Shown here one piece after another: positions 1-6,115 of a DNA stretch of 6,502 bases (position 1 is its first letter; every line of letters begins with the position of its first letter). The notes below the pieces were generated by a model. That model saw nothing but the letters and a program-made list of their open reading frames with translations. It did not search any database and was not told the origin of the DNA. Source of the DNA: Planctomycetaceae bacterium (lineage in GTDB: Bacteria; Planctomycetota; Planctomycetia; Pirellulales; Thermoguttaceae); the NCBI GenBank assembly GCA_031287585.1, contig JAITST010000339.1, positions 1-6,502 of the forward strand. Reading direction: 5' to 3'. A program made the position numbers and the translations under genes.

Positions 1-1
1 G

Positions 2-427
2 ATTGTCCGCGTGCGGATACCTGTCGAAAAAATTGAAAACGCGGTGTTGGTACGTGAAGAAGCAATTCTAACTGACCTTGATACGAAGTACGTTATCACG
101 GTAGAAGATGGTTATCGTGACGTGGTAAAACGCAATGCGAATAAGGAAGTCATTATGGGTAAAGATAAAAAACCTGAAATGGAACAAGTTCCCGCGAAAA
201 TTGCGAAACGCCGGTTGGTAAAACTCGGACGAAAAGTCGATGGCGGTTTACAAATCGTTACGGAGGGCTTGTCGGGTGGTGAAACGTACATTGTAGCTGG
301 CGTACAGAAAGTACGTTTGGATTCACCGGTAAACATTGTCAACGATGAACAGCCGAAATCGCCTGAACCGGCGACCGAGAATCCTGAACCAGCGACAGAG
401 AATCCAGAACCGGCGGCGGTTAATTGA
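2..427 (+). CDS. RND efflux periplasmic adaptor subunit (MFP/HlyD-like), C-terminal fragment
   Basis: This is the last 142 codons of a membrane fusion protein whose start lies left of the window; the frame is open to the edge, so the GTG at 11 is just an internal valine. Adaptors of this kind link an inner-membrane RND pump to an outer-membrane channel in the periplasm. The visible part fits the end of the beta-barrel and the membrane-proximal domain. It has the VRIPVEK..NAVLVREEAI segment, then RLVKLGRKVDGGLQIVTEGLS and the GGETYIVAGVQKVRLDSPV close, matching AcrA-type endings (VTEGLK.GD.VVISGLQKVRPG). Two things are odd. A lysine- and glutamate-rich stretch (about nt 107-202) interrupts the usual short hairpin. 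The tail is three copies of a PEPATEN-like heptapeptide. The pump gene begins 120 nt downstream on the same strand, which supports a shared function. The family call is firm; the substrate is unknown. Confidence 0.88.
   Translation: MVRVRIPVEKIENAVLVREEAILTDLDTKYVITVEDGYRDVVKRNANKEVIMGKDKKPEMEQVPAKIAKRRLVKLGRKVDGGLQIVTEGLSGGETYIVAGVQKVRLDSPVNIVNDEQPKSPEPATENPEPATENPEPAAVN
362..424 (+). repeat. Three tandem 21-nt units encoding PEPATEN-like heptapeptides
   Basis: Three in-frame 21-nt units (362-382, 383-403, 404-424) run to the stop codon of the adaptor gene and encode PEPATEN, PEPATEN and PEPAAVN. The first two differ only at third codon positions (ccg/cca, acc/aca); the third has diverged at its end. 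The result is a short Pro/Glu/Ala-rich, probably disordered periplasmic tail. Copy number may vary between strains by slippage; that is inference. Confidence 0.85.
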
Positions 428-456
428 AATTTTGTTTTACCGGTTAATTTAGTTTT

Positions 457-490
457 GTATGGGCGAAAGTTTTTCGCCCGTACTTTTGCT
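457..490 (+). terminator. Hairpin between adaptor and pump genes; possible terminator or attenuator
   Basis: The sequence 457-468 pairs with 472-483 as a 12-bp stem with one T-G wobble around a 3-nt loop. The core is GGGCGAAA/TTTCGCCC. It is followed directly by TTTT, then GCTCGTTTT. It lies 30 nt after the adaptor stop and 65 nt before the pump start, so it could end adaptor transcription, lower pump expression relative to the adaptor, or protect mRNA ends. The T-run is short, so full termination is uncertain. Confidence 0.55.
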
Positions 491-495
491 CGTTT

Positions 496-523
496 TATAC
501 TACATCTAATTTTTTCATATACT
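496..523 (+). promoter_or_regulatory. Possible -10 boxes upstream of the pump gene
   Basis: Two TATACT hexamers (496-501 and 518-523) lie in the AT-rich leader after the hairpin and before the pump start at 548. Neither has a good TTGACA-like partner at 16-18 nt, so this is only a weak hint that the pump has its own promoter. No Shine-Dalgarno sequence precedes the pump ATG: the last bases before it are ATCATACAAAAAA. Weak or absent Shine-Dalgarno sites are common in Planctomycetota. Confidence 0.2.
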
Positions 524-547
524 ATCACGTTTTAATCATACAAAAAA

Positions 548-3500
548 ATGTTTACACACTTTTTCATAGACCGTCCTATTCTTTCATCTGTTATTTCATT
601 AGTTATAACGCTGCTTGGTGCGGTATCTTATTTCACGTTGCCGATGGCGCAATATCCTGAAATTGTTCCGCCTAGTATCCTGGTTATCGCGAGTTATCCG
701 GGTGCGAACGCGGAGGAGATTGTCAACTCCGTCGCAATCCCAATCGAAACGCAAATCAACGGTGTTGACAATATGATTTATATGGCAACATCAAGCAGTA
801 GTTCAGGCGATATGAATATTATTGTTACGTTTGCCGTTGGAACTGACCCTGACATTGCAACTGTTCTCGTTCAGAACCGCGTCAAACTTGCGGAACCGTT
901 TTTGCCGGAAGAAGTTCGCCGGCTTGGTGTCAACGTGTTCAAACGTTCTACCGACATCGTTATGATGGCTGGCGTTATCGACAGTTCCGGTATGAACAAA
1001 GACTCGCGTGACATTGTTGCCGCCAAAGAAGCAGCGGAAAAGGATGACGGTAAAACTGTAAGCGATTTATTCACGGAAAATCTCACTCCCAAAGCGAAAG
1101 AACATCTTAAAAATTTAACGAAAGCCGAACTTGCGGAACGTGAAACCAACATGCCTGAAGGCGTGAAACTGACCGATAAGGAACGTCTTGAAGCCGAGGC
1201 GCGCTCGTCAGTTTATATGGCGAACTATACGAAGTTGTATGTTCAAGACGTGTTCGCGCGTGTTGACGGTGTTGGTGAAGTCCGTGTGTTCAATCGTGAA
1301 GACTTTTCGATGCGTATATGGCTAGACCCTGAAATTATGGCGGCACGTCAAATTTCGGTCTCTGAGGTTCTTGCGACTATTCGCGAGCAGAACGCACAAA
1401 TCGCCGCTGGTCGTGTTGGTCAGGCACCTGTTCCGGTTGGACAGAAAATGGACTTATCTATTATTTCGGACGGTCGTCTTAGCAACGCGGCGCAGTTCGA
1501 GGAGATGGTGGTACGGGTTGACGCGGACGGCAGGATGTTGCGTTTGCGTGACATCGGGCGTGTTGAACTTGGCGCGTTGTCTTATGGAAGTGTGCCGCGT
1601 TATAACGGGCAGTCGGTAACGATGATGGGTATTATGCAGCGACCGGGTGCGAACTCAATTGACGTAGCCAAAGCGATGCGGAAAGCGATGGACGATTTAC
1701 GACCGTCTCTAAAACGCAGTAATCTCGACTTTATTGTCGGGTTCGACGCAACGGAGTTTATCAGTAAGTCTATTGACGAAGTACAGCACGCGATTCTAGA
1801 AGTCGTCATTTTCGTTTCGTTTACTGTATTTGTATTCTTGCAGGATTGGCGAGCGACGTTGATACCGCTCATAACAATTCCGGTTTCAATTATCGGTTGC
1901 TTTTTCCTGATGTCGTTGTTTGGTTTTTCGATTAACGTTCTTACGTTGTTTGGTTTGGTTCTCGTTATTGGTATTGTTGTTGACGATGCGATTATCGTTG
2001 TTGAAAATACGCAGCGTATCATTGACAGCGAGGGGCTTGACTCGAAAGCCGCCGCGAAGAAATCGATGATACAAATAAGCAGCCCTATCATCGGAACGTC
2101 GCTCGTGTTGATGGCGGTGTTCGTTCCGTCGGGAATGATGTCGGGAATGGTCGGGCAACTTTACAAACAGTTCGCGTTGACAATTGCCGGTGCGGTTGGT
2201 CTATCGACTATTTGTGCGTTGACGTTATCACCCGCGCTTTGTGCAATACTCTTGCGACCTGCGGTTTCGCCGCAGAAACGCCTGACGCAATTCGCAACAT
2301 TCACAGGTATATTGTATCCGCTCAACATTATTTACTATCCGTTTTCGCTTGTTGTGAATTCGTTCTTTGTCGCGTTCAACTGGGGATTCGATTTGTTCGG
2401 AGCATTTTACCTATTTATAGTAAAACGATTGATACGTGCGGGACTTGCTATGCTTGTTTTGTGGTTTTTACTCGTCGCGGGTTTGATTTTCGCGTTCGGT
2501 TTTATTCCGACGGGCTTTCTACCAGACGAAGACCAGGCGATTATGTTTTGCGACATAACGTTACCAGAGGGTGCGTCGTCGGAACGAACATTAGAAGTGA
2601 TGAAGGAGTTAGAGGAAGTTATCTGGAAAAATACAAAGGTTGACGGTGTTAATACAGTTCAGTCGTTAGTTATGATTAACGGTTTTTCGTTGCTAAAAAG
2701 TGCATCGTTGCCGAATTTAGGTTGCGGATTTATTCGGATGACCGACTGGAGCGAACGTAAAGCACCAAATAAAAATGTTCGCGTGATTGCGAAAAATCTG
2801 GGTGACACTCTAACAGCACACTTCCCTGACGCGATTGTTCAAATTGTGACACCGCCGCCGATTAACGGTTTGGGAATGTCGAATGGTATAAGTATGAAAC
2901 TGCTCGATAAACGTCCGTATGGTTCGTTTGCTCTTGCGGATACGGTGAAATATTTGTGTGACCAGGCGGAAAATCTCGATGACCACAGGACGTTCTTCAG
3001 GGCGATAACAACGTTTGACCCGCGGTCACCGCAGTTATTCCTGCACGTCGATTGGCCTAAGGTGAAACGTATGGGCGTGTCGCAGGCAGAGGTCACAGCG
3101 GCGTTACAAACGTATCTCGGTTCGACTTATGTAAACGACTTCAATTCGTTTGGACGAGTGTTCCGTGTGACGGTTCAGGCGGAGGGCGAGTTTAGAAGTG
3201 ATAGAGAACAGATACTTGATATTAAGGTCAAGGGACCGGCTGGAATGGTGCCGTTGCGTTCGTTTGCTACGTTTGAGGATATTCTCTCGCCGCAAATTTT
3301 GTCGCGTCATAATATGTATCCATCGGCGGCTGTTATGGGTATCGTGAATCCATTCACAAGTAGTACGGGATTGGCGATGGAACGTATCAAAGAAATTTGT
3401 GCGACGTTGCCTGACGGTTACGATTACGCGTGGACAGACCTGACGTATCAGGAGGCGACGATTGGAAATCAAACATTGATTATGTTTGTTTTGTCGGTTA

Positions 3501-4027
3501 TGTTTGGTTTTCTGGTGTTGGCGGCACTGTACGAAAGTTGGTCTTGCCCGTTAATTATTATGATGGCGGTTCCGCTTGGTATTATGGGGGCAATGTTGAT
3601 GGTTGTGTTACGAGGTTTGTCAGGACAAACTGACTTGACAATCAATATGTATACCCAGATTGGATTTATCGTTATGGTAGGATTGTCGGCAAAGAACGCG
3701 ATTCTGATAACAGAGTTCGCCCGCGACCTAAGACGTGAGGGAGCATCGTTGCAACAAGCCGCTTACGAAGCCGGACACTTGCGGTTAAGACCGATTATGA
3801 TGACATCGTTTGCGTTCATACTTGGAGTAGTGCCGTTGTACTTAGCAAGCGGTGCGGGAGCCGGAGCAAGACGCGCATTAGGCACGGCGGTAATCGGAGG
3901 AATGTTAAACGAAACAATGATAGGAATCTTTATGACTCCAGTCCTATTCGTCATAATGCAGAAATTCGCCGAAGGGTTAGGTGGAGCGATGAATAAATTC
4001 CTCGAACAAGGCAGAAATAAGAAGTAA
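548..4027 (+). CDS. Efflux RND transporter permease subunit, HAE1/AcrB type
   Basis: This is a proton-driven inner-membrane pump that would export drugs or other lipophilic compounds with an adaptor and an outer-membrane channel. The start MFTHFFIDRP.L is the canonical beginning of the family and opens TM1 (about 10-29). The first porter and docking region spans about 30-405, TM2-TM6 about 410-570, TM7 about 630-652, the second porter region 653-970, and TM8-TM12 about 975-1138. The proton-relay residues are all present: D479 and D480 in TM4 (IVVDDAIIVVEN), K1049 in TM10 (SAKNAILI), and R1079 and T1086 near TM11 (RLRPIMMTS), corresponding to AcrB D407, D408, K940, R971 and T978. The signatures FLPDEDQ (657-663) and SGAGAGA also occur. 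At 1159 residues it is about 110 longer than AcrB. The excess lies mainly in a charged insertion at about 149-221 and a hydrophobic one near 572-605. Substrate cannot be read from sequence. Confidence 0.95.
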   Translation: MFTHFFIDRPILSSVISLVITLLGAVSYFTLPMAQYPEIVPPSILVIASYPGANAEEIVNSVAIPIETQINGVDNMIYMATSSSSSGDMNIIVTFAVGTDPDIATVLVQNRVKLAEPFLPEEVRRLGVNVFKRSTDIVMMAGVIDSSGMNKDSRDIVAAKEAAEKDDGKTVSDLFTENLTPKAKEHLKNLTKAELAERETNMPEGVKLTDKERLEAEARSSVYMANYTKLYVQDVFARVDGVGEVRVFNREDFSMRIWLDPEIMAARQISVSEVLATIREQNAQIAAGRVGQAPVPVGQKMDLSIISDGRLSNAAQFEEMVVRVDADGRMLRLRDIGRVELGALSYGSVPRYNGQSVTMMGIMQRPGANSIDVAKAMRKAMDDLRPSLKRSNLDFIVGFDATEFISKSIDEVQHAILEVVIFVSFTVFVFLQDWRATLIPLITIPVSIIGCFFLMSLFGFSINVLTLFGLVLVIGIVVDDAIIVVENTQRIIDSEGLDSKAAAKKSMIQISSPIIGTSLVLMAVFVPSGMMSGMVGQLYKQFALTIAGAVGLSTICALTLSPALCAILLRPAVSPQKRLTQFATFTGILYPLNIIYYPFSLVVNSFFVAFNWGFDLFGAFYLFIVKRLIRAGLAMLVLWFLLVAGLIFAFGFIPTGFLPDEDQAIMFCDITLPEGASSERTLEVMKELEEVIWKNTKVDGVNTVQSLVMINGFSLLKSASLPNLGCGFIRMTDWSERKAPNKNVRVIAKNLGDTLTAHFPDAIVQIVTPPPINGLGMSNGISMKLLDKRPYGSFALADTVKYLCDQAENLDDHRTFFRAITTFDPRSPQLFLHVDWPKVKRMGVSQAEVTAALQTYLGSTYVNDFNSFGRVFRVTVQAEGEFRSDREQILDIKVKGPAGMVPLRSFATFEDILSPQILSRHNMYPSAAVMGIVNPFTSSTGLAMERIKEICATLPDGYDYAWTDLTYQEATIGNQTLIMFVLSVMFGFLVLAALYESWSCPLIIMMAVPLGIMGAMLMVVLRGLSGQTDLTINMYTQIGFIVMVGLSAKNAILITEFARDLRREGASLQQAAYEAGHLRLRPIMMTSFAFILGVVPLYLASGAGAGARRALGTAVIGGMLNETMIGIFMTPVLFVIMQKFAEGLGGAMNKFLEQGRNKK

Positions 4028-4051
4028 CCCAACATTCCGTTGGATGAAGCA

Positions 4052-4085
4052 GACGGCAATTATTGCGATATTGCCGTCGGTTTTA
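4052..4085 (+). terminator. Terminator-like hairpin after the RND pump gene
   Basis: GACGGCAAT (4052-4060) and ATTGCCGTC (4070-4078) form a 9-bp stem with a 9-nt loop, followed by GGTTTTA, 24 nt after the pump stop codon. Position and T-run fit an intrinsic terminator. The right arm also belongs to the larger inverted repeat with 4302-4319, so in RNA the two pairings would compete. Confidence 0.45.
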
Positions 4086-4166
4086 ACGGACGGGAATTAC
4101 GTCGGTATATCTTTGAAGATGTTTTTTTGATTCTCCCATTTATACCGAACACAACTGAAAATTGCG

Positions 4167-4225
4167 TAGTCCCGATAGGGACGATACGTCGGTAGAAAGA
4201 AAATATTCCGTCCCTAATGGGACTA
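4167..4225. repeat. REP-like palindrome doublet in inverted orientation
   Basis: TAGTCCCGATAGGGAC (4167-4182) and GTCCCTAATGGGACTA (4210-4225) are each short hairpins (GTCCC, 4-nt loop, GGGAC). They are reverse complements of one another except for two central bases, with 27 nt between them. Two palindromes facing each other resemble the REPIN arrangement of dispersed bacterial REP elements. Whether this one is dispersed in its genome cannot be told here. Confidence 0.55.
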
Positions 4226-4322
4226 TGATTAGCCGTCTTCTGAAAACCAACAGCAAAGGGATGCTTCTTACGGGGTAGGTATTTCGCACTGTCTCCGTCG
4301 ATTAAAACCGACGGCAATAAAT

Positions 4323-4354
4323 AACACACCGTCGGCTTCAGCCGACGGTGTGTT
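4323..4354 (-). terminator. Strong 14-bp hairpin beyond the DUF1559 stop codon
   Basis: AACACACCGTCGGC (4323-4336) pairs perfectly with GCCGACGGTGTGTT (4341-4354) around the loop TTCA. It lies 38 nt past the stop codon of the minus-strand DUF1559 gene, a suitable place for transcription termination or 3'-end protection. The T-rich tail on the minus strand is poor (ATTTATTG), so it may be a repeat element serving as a terminator rather than a classical one. Confidence 0.5.
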
Positions 4355-4392
4355 GCGTCTCTACAATCTTTGACCCTAATAAAACCCCATCA

Positions 4393-5478
4393 TCACATCG
4401 ACGTTGCTTCGCCGCCGTTGATTGAGCCCAACGCTCCCCATGCGCCGTATGGCGATTGACCGCCGGTTACTGGTGTCTTGGTATTGTCACCGGCGTTGAT
4501 TGTTTCGGAGATGAACCTTACCGAGCCGTCGCCGATTGTTCCGTTCACTCCGCCGCTATGGTAACTCGACGCGGACATAAGTCCGCGGCTTGCGTAATCA
4601 AGACCAGCACCGTTACAACTCGGTGAGTTTGGCGGCAGAATTGTCGCGAAACTTGATGGCGTTTGCCCGTCTCCCCAACGTGTTCCGAAATGGTCGTCTT
4701 TCTGAATTGATACCGTTGTCTTGTAACCTTTACCGTCACGTAAATCGGCACAACCTTTCGGAACGACCGCCGCTCCGCCGCCAACAGTATTGCCAACACT
4801 TGCCACATTCAACGCATACGCACCGCGAATCGTGTTTCGACGCGAAGAAACGCAACGTTCAGAAAACACAAGAGTGTTGCTCGTTCCGTCTGACAATGAA
4901 TTCATACCATGCCACTTTGCCATAAAAACGCTGCCTGTCTCACTTGGTTTTTTATTATTTCCGTAACACAATACAAACGCGCCGCGATTATTTGGTATAG
5001 CCGGAGCGGCATCCGTTCCATCGTTTCTCTTGTCGGGCCAATCACCGAGCGAGAAAAGATAGTTTGCCCGCCCCCACGCATTCATTGCGAACGATTCCGA
5101 TGGACACAACAGCGGAGCAAGGAGACGGTCGCCCCACGGCGTACCGCCACTGGGGTCAACGGGATTTTGTAACGCGAGTTCGTAAACCGCGTTTTGCTCA
5201 TAAAATGGCATCAGCATCAATAGCGGTGTGAAATGATCCCACGCTTTATCTGCAGTCGTATTGGCAATTCGGCTGTTGCCCGCCGGAAACGAACCGGATG
5301 TGTCGTGATAGTTGTGTAACGCGATGCCGAATTGTTTGAGTTGATTCGTGCATTGCATTCGCCGCGCCGCCTCGCGTGCCGCTTGAACGGCAGGCAAGAG
5401 TAACGCAATCAGTACGCCGATAATCGCTATCACGACAAGCAACTCGACAAGTGTAAAACCAGTAAATTTTTTGGACAT
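4393..5478 (-). CDS. DUF1559 domain protein with prepilin-type N-terminal signal
   Basis: This 361-residue protein belongs to the planctomycete DUF1559 family, probably cell-envelope or fimbria-like; its biochemical role is not established. It opens with a type IV prepilin signal: MSKKFTG, a predicted cleavage G7|F8, FTLVE with glutamate at mature position 5, then a hydrophobic helix to about residue 29. The amphipathic VQAAREAARR segment follows. Family motifs appear in order: QLKQFGIALHNYHD (46-59), a LLCPSES block (123-129), SLSDGTSNTLVFSER (194-208), the W.DG..PSSFATILPPNSPSC block (268-288), and H307-x9-D317-G318 near the end. The C-terminus, SPYGAWGALGSINGGE, is the standard ending, so the gene is complete. 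AGAGGTG, 5 nt before the ATG, supports the start. It follows the lipoprotein gene at a distance of 156 nt on the same strand. Localisation by a pseudopilin pathway is inferred. Confidence 0.93.
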   Translation of the reverse strand: MSKKFTGFTLVELLVVIAIIGVLIALLLPAVQAAREAARRMQCTNQLKQFGIALHNYHDTSGSFPAGNSRIANTTADKAWDHFTPLLMLMPFYEQNAVYELALQNPVDPSGGTPWGDRLLAPLLCPSESFAMNAWGRANYLFSLGDWPDKRNDGTDAAPAIPNNRGAFVLCYGNNKKPSETGSVFMAKWHGMNSLSDGTSNTLVFSERCVSSRRNTIRGAYALNVASVGNTVGGGAAVVPKGCADLRDGKGYKTTVSIQKDDHFGTRWGDGQTPSSFATILPPNSPSCNGAGLDYASRGLMSASSYHSGGVNGTIGDGSVRFISETINAGDNTKTPVTGGQSPYGAWGALGSINGGEATSM

Positions 5479-5483
5479 AATGT

Positions 5484-5490
5484 CACCTCT
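5484..5490 (-). promoter_or_regulatory. Shine-Dalgarno site of the DUF1559 gene
   Basis: On the minus strand AGAGGTG stands five bases before the ATG at 5478. It is one of two clear ribosome-binding sites in the window and fixes this start. The pump gene on the other strand has none. Confidence 0.7.
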
Positions 5491-5539
5491 TTCTGAAAAA
5501 AGTTAGTTTTGAAAATTGGAAAAATTTTTCATCGCGAAG

Positions 5540-5644
5540 ACACGATGAATGGTTGTGATTTTAGATTTGAGGTTTTGTATATTAAAACAAAATCTAAAAT
5601 CATAAATCTAAAATCTAAAATCTAAAATTGTTTATTACTCGTGT
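5540..5644. repeat. AT-rich heptamer hairpin element, copy 1
   Basis: The element lies between the DUF1559 gene and the lipoprotein gene and overlaps the last lipoprotein codons. It has a 12-nt left arm GATTTTAGATTT (5557-5568), an interior (5569-5603), and a right side of three tandem AAATCTA heptamers (5604-5624), the first two of which include the matching arm AAATCTAAAATC (5604-5615). A second exact copy of that arm lies at 5590-5601. The outermost 6 nt, ACACGA (5540-5545) and TCGTGT (5639-5644), also pair. The leading motif CACGATGAATGG recurs in copy 2. On the minus strand it follows the lipoprotein stop codon and could act as a terminator or 3' structure. The short heptamer array recalls the short tandem heptanucleotide repeats described in cyanobacteria. 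Confidence 0.75.
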
Positions 5645-6039
5645 TCAACTTGTATGTCAAACGTTGTTGTTCCCTTAACATCGCACGTTAGCCCGCTCGT
5701 TTCGCCGCTGCGATATTTTGCCGCGACTAACGATTTCGCTTGTTTTTGCTCCGCAAGCGGCTTGTTTGGGTCAGTTACAATTTCTTCCATTGCAACAACT
5801 GATACTTTGTAAGTACCTTTTTCAACTCCGTCGTTTTCGCCAATCGAACTCAAACGGTATGAACCATCGGACTGTATCTTGCCGGACGCAAGATAGTTAC
5901 CGGATTCAAAACGTACTTCGCCGGTTGTCAGCGGTGTGCCATCATCAAACGTTACCTTGCCAGTAACTTGTGTCTTGCTGCCGCAACCGGCGAGCAGCGT
6001 CATCAAAACGAGAACAAAACAAAAATGTGTAAATCGCAT
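5635..6039 (-). CDS. Small transthyretin-like lipoprotein, partner of DUF1559 genes
   Basis: This 134-residue protein has a lipoprotein signal peptide: MRFTHF, a hydrophobic run, and the lipobox LLAGC with cysteine at residue 19, so it should be lipid-anchored in the envelope. The remainder resembles the small beta-sandwich (transthyretin-like or carboxypeptidase-regulatory-like) proteins common in Planctomycetota: VTGKVTFDDGTPLTTGEVRF, then ASGKIQSDGSYRL, then GVEKGTYKVSVV, and a closing segment with AAKYRSGETSGLTCDV. Such proteins often neighbour DUF1559 genes, as here on both sides, but no molecular function is established. An upstream in-frame ATG at 6123 would add 28 residues. I prefer the start at 6039 because it places the signal peptide at the N-terminus and has AAAGGA seven bases upstream. 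No clear sigma-70 promoter was found. Confidence 0.88.
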   Translation of the reverse strand: MRFTHFCFVLVLMTLLAGCGSKTQVTGKVTFDDGTPLTTGEVRFESGNYLASGKIQSDGSYRLSSIGENDGVEKGTYKVSVVAMEEIVTDPNKPLAEQKQAKSLVAAKYRSGETSGLTCDVKGTTTFDIQVEHE

Positions 6040-6052
6040 AAGGATATCCTTT
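6040..6052 (-). promoter_or_regulatory. Ribosome-binding site inside a 12-nt palindrome at the lipoprotein start
   Basis: On the minus strand AAAGGA lies seven bases before the lipoprotein ATG. The 12 bases directly touching the ATG, AAGGATATCCTT (6040-6051), are a perfect palindrome, so the Shine-Dalgarno bases can pair with the CCTT just before the start codon (4 bp, 4-nt loop). The site supports the start choice; a regulatory role for the palindrome is speculative. Confidence 0.5.
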
Positions 6053-6115
6053 GTGTAAAATTGTTGAAAGTAAAACATAAAACATTTGTGATAATTAACT
6101 GCGTAATAGGTTATT

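Larger units (their letters stand above)
4028..4392. repeat. Gene-free convergent intergenic region filled with inverted repeats
   Basis: These 365 nt separate the ends of two convergent genes and contain no convincing coding sequence. They hold layered inverted repeats: a 9-bp hairpin at 4052-4078, an 18-nt perfect inverted repeat (4069-4086 with 4302-4319) enclosing about 215 nt, an 8-nt pair (4102-4109 with 4141-4148), two GTCCC-N4-GGGAC palindromes in opposite orientation (4167-4182 and 4210-4225), and a 14-bp hairpin at 4323-4354. Several share the core CCGTCGG/CCGACGG. This looks like a landing zone for small non-coding repeats. No transposase is present. Confidence 0.7.

Noticed and set aside
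112..528. A 138-codon open frame on the minus strand opposite the adaptor gene
   Set aside because: It is antisense to a clearly recognised coding region; its repetitive AGSGFSV segment simply mirrors the PEPATEN repeat on the other strand.
1600..2091. A 163-codon open frame on the minus strand inside the pump gene
   Set aside because: It is antisense to the highly conserved TM2-TM5 region of the pump and its composition is that of a reversed membrane protein. It has no start signal or family match.
2212..2643. A 143-codon plus-strand frame overlapping the pump gene in another phase
   Set aside because: It lies wholly inside the pump gene and gives a cysteine- and arginine-rich product with no recognisable motif; the pump frame is uninterrupted here.
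4060..4329. An 89-codon open frame on the minus strand in the gap between the convergent genes
   Set aside because: It runs entirely through inverted repeats and REP-like palindromes, has no ribosome-binding site or recognisable domain, and its ends lie in repeat arms. It is best seen as a repeat-derived spurious frame.
4590..5172. Two plus-strand frames (4590-4925 and 4909-5172) opposite the DUF1559 gene
   Set aside because: They are antisense shadows of a protein whose family motifs are all intact in the minus-strand frame.
5519..5530. A 12-nt palindrome GAAAAATTTTTC upstream of the DUF1559 gene
   Set aside because: A palindrome made only of A and T runs is expected by chance in such AT-rich intergenic DNA; no second site or promoter element supports an operator.
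5557..5627. A CRISPR array, suggested by the repeated AAATCTA motif
   Set aside because: Units are 7 nt and contiguous, with no unique spacers, no 24-40 nt repeats and no cas gene, so they are simple tandem repeats.
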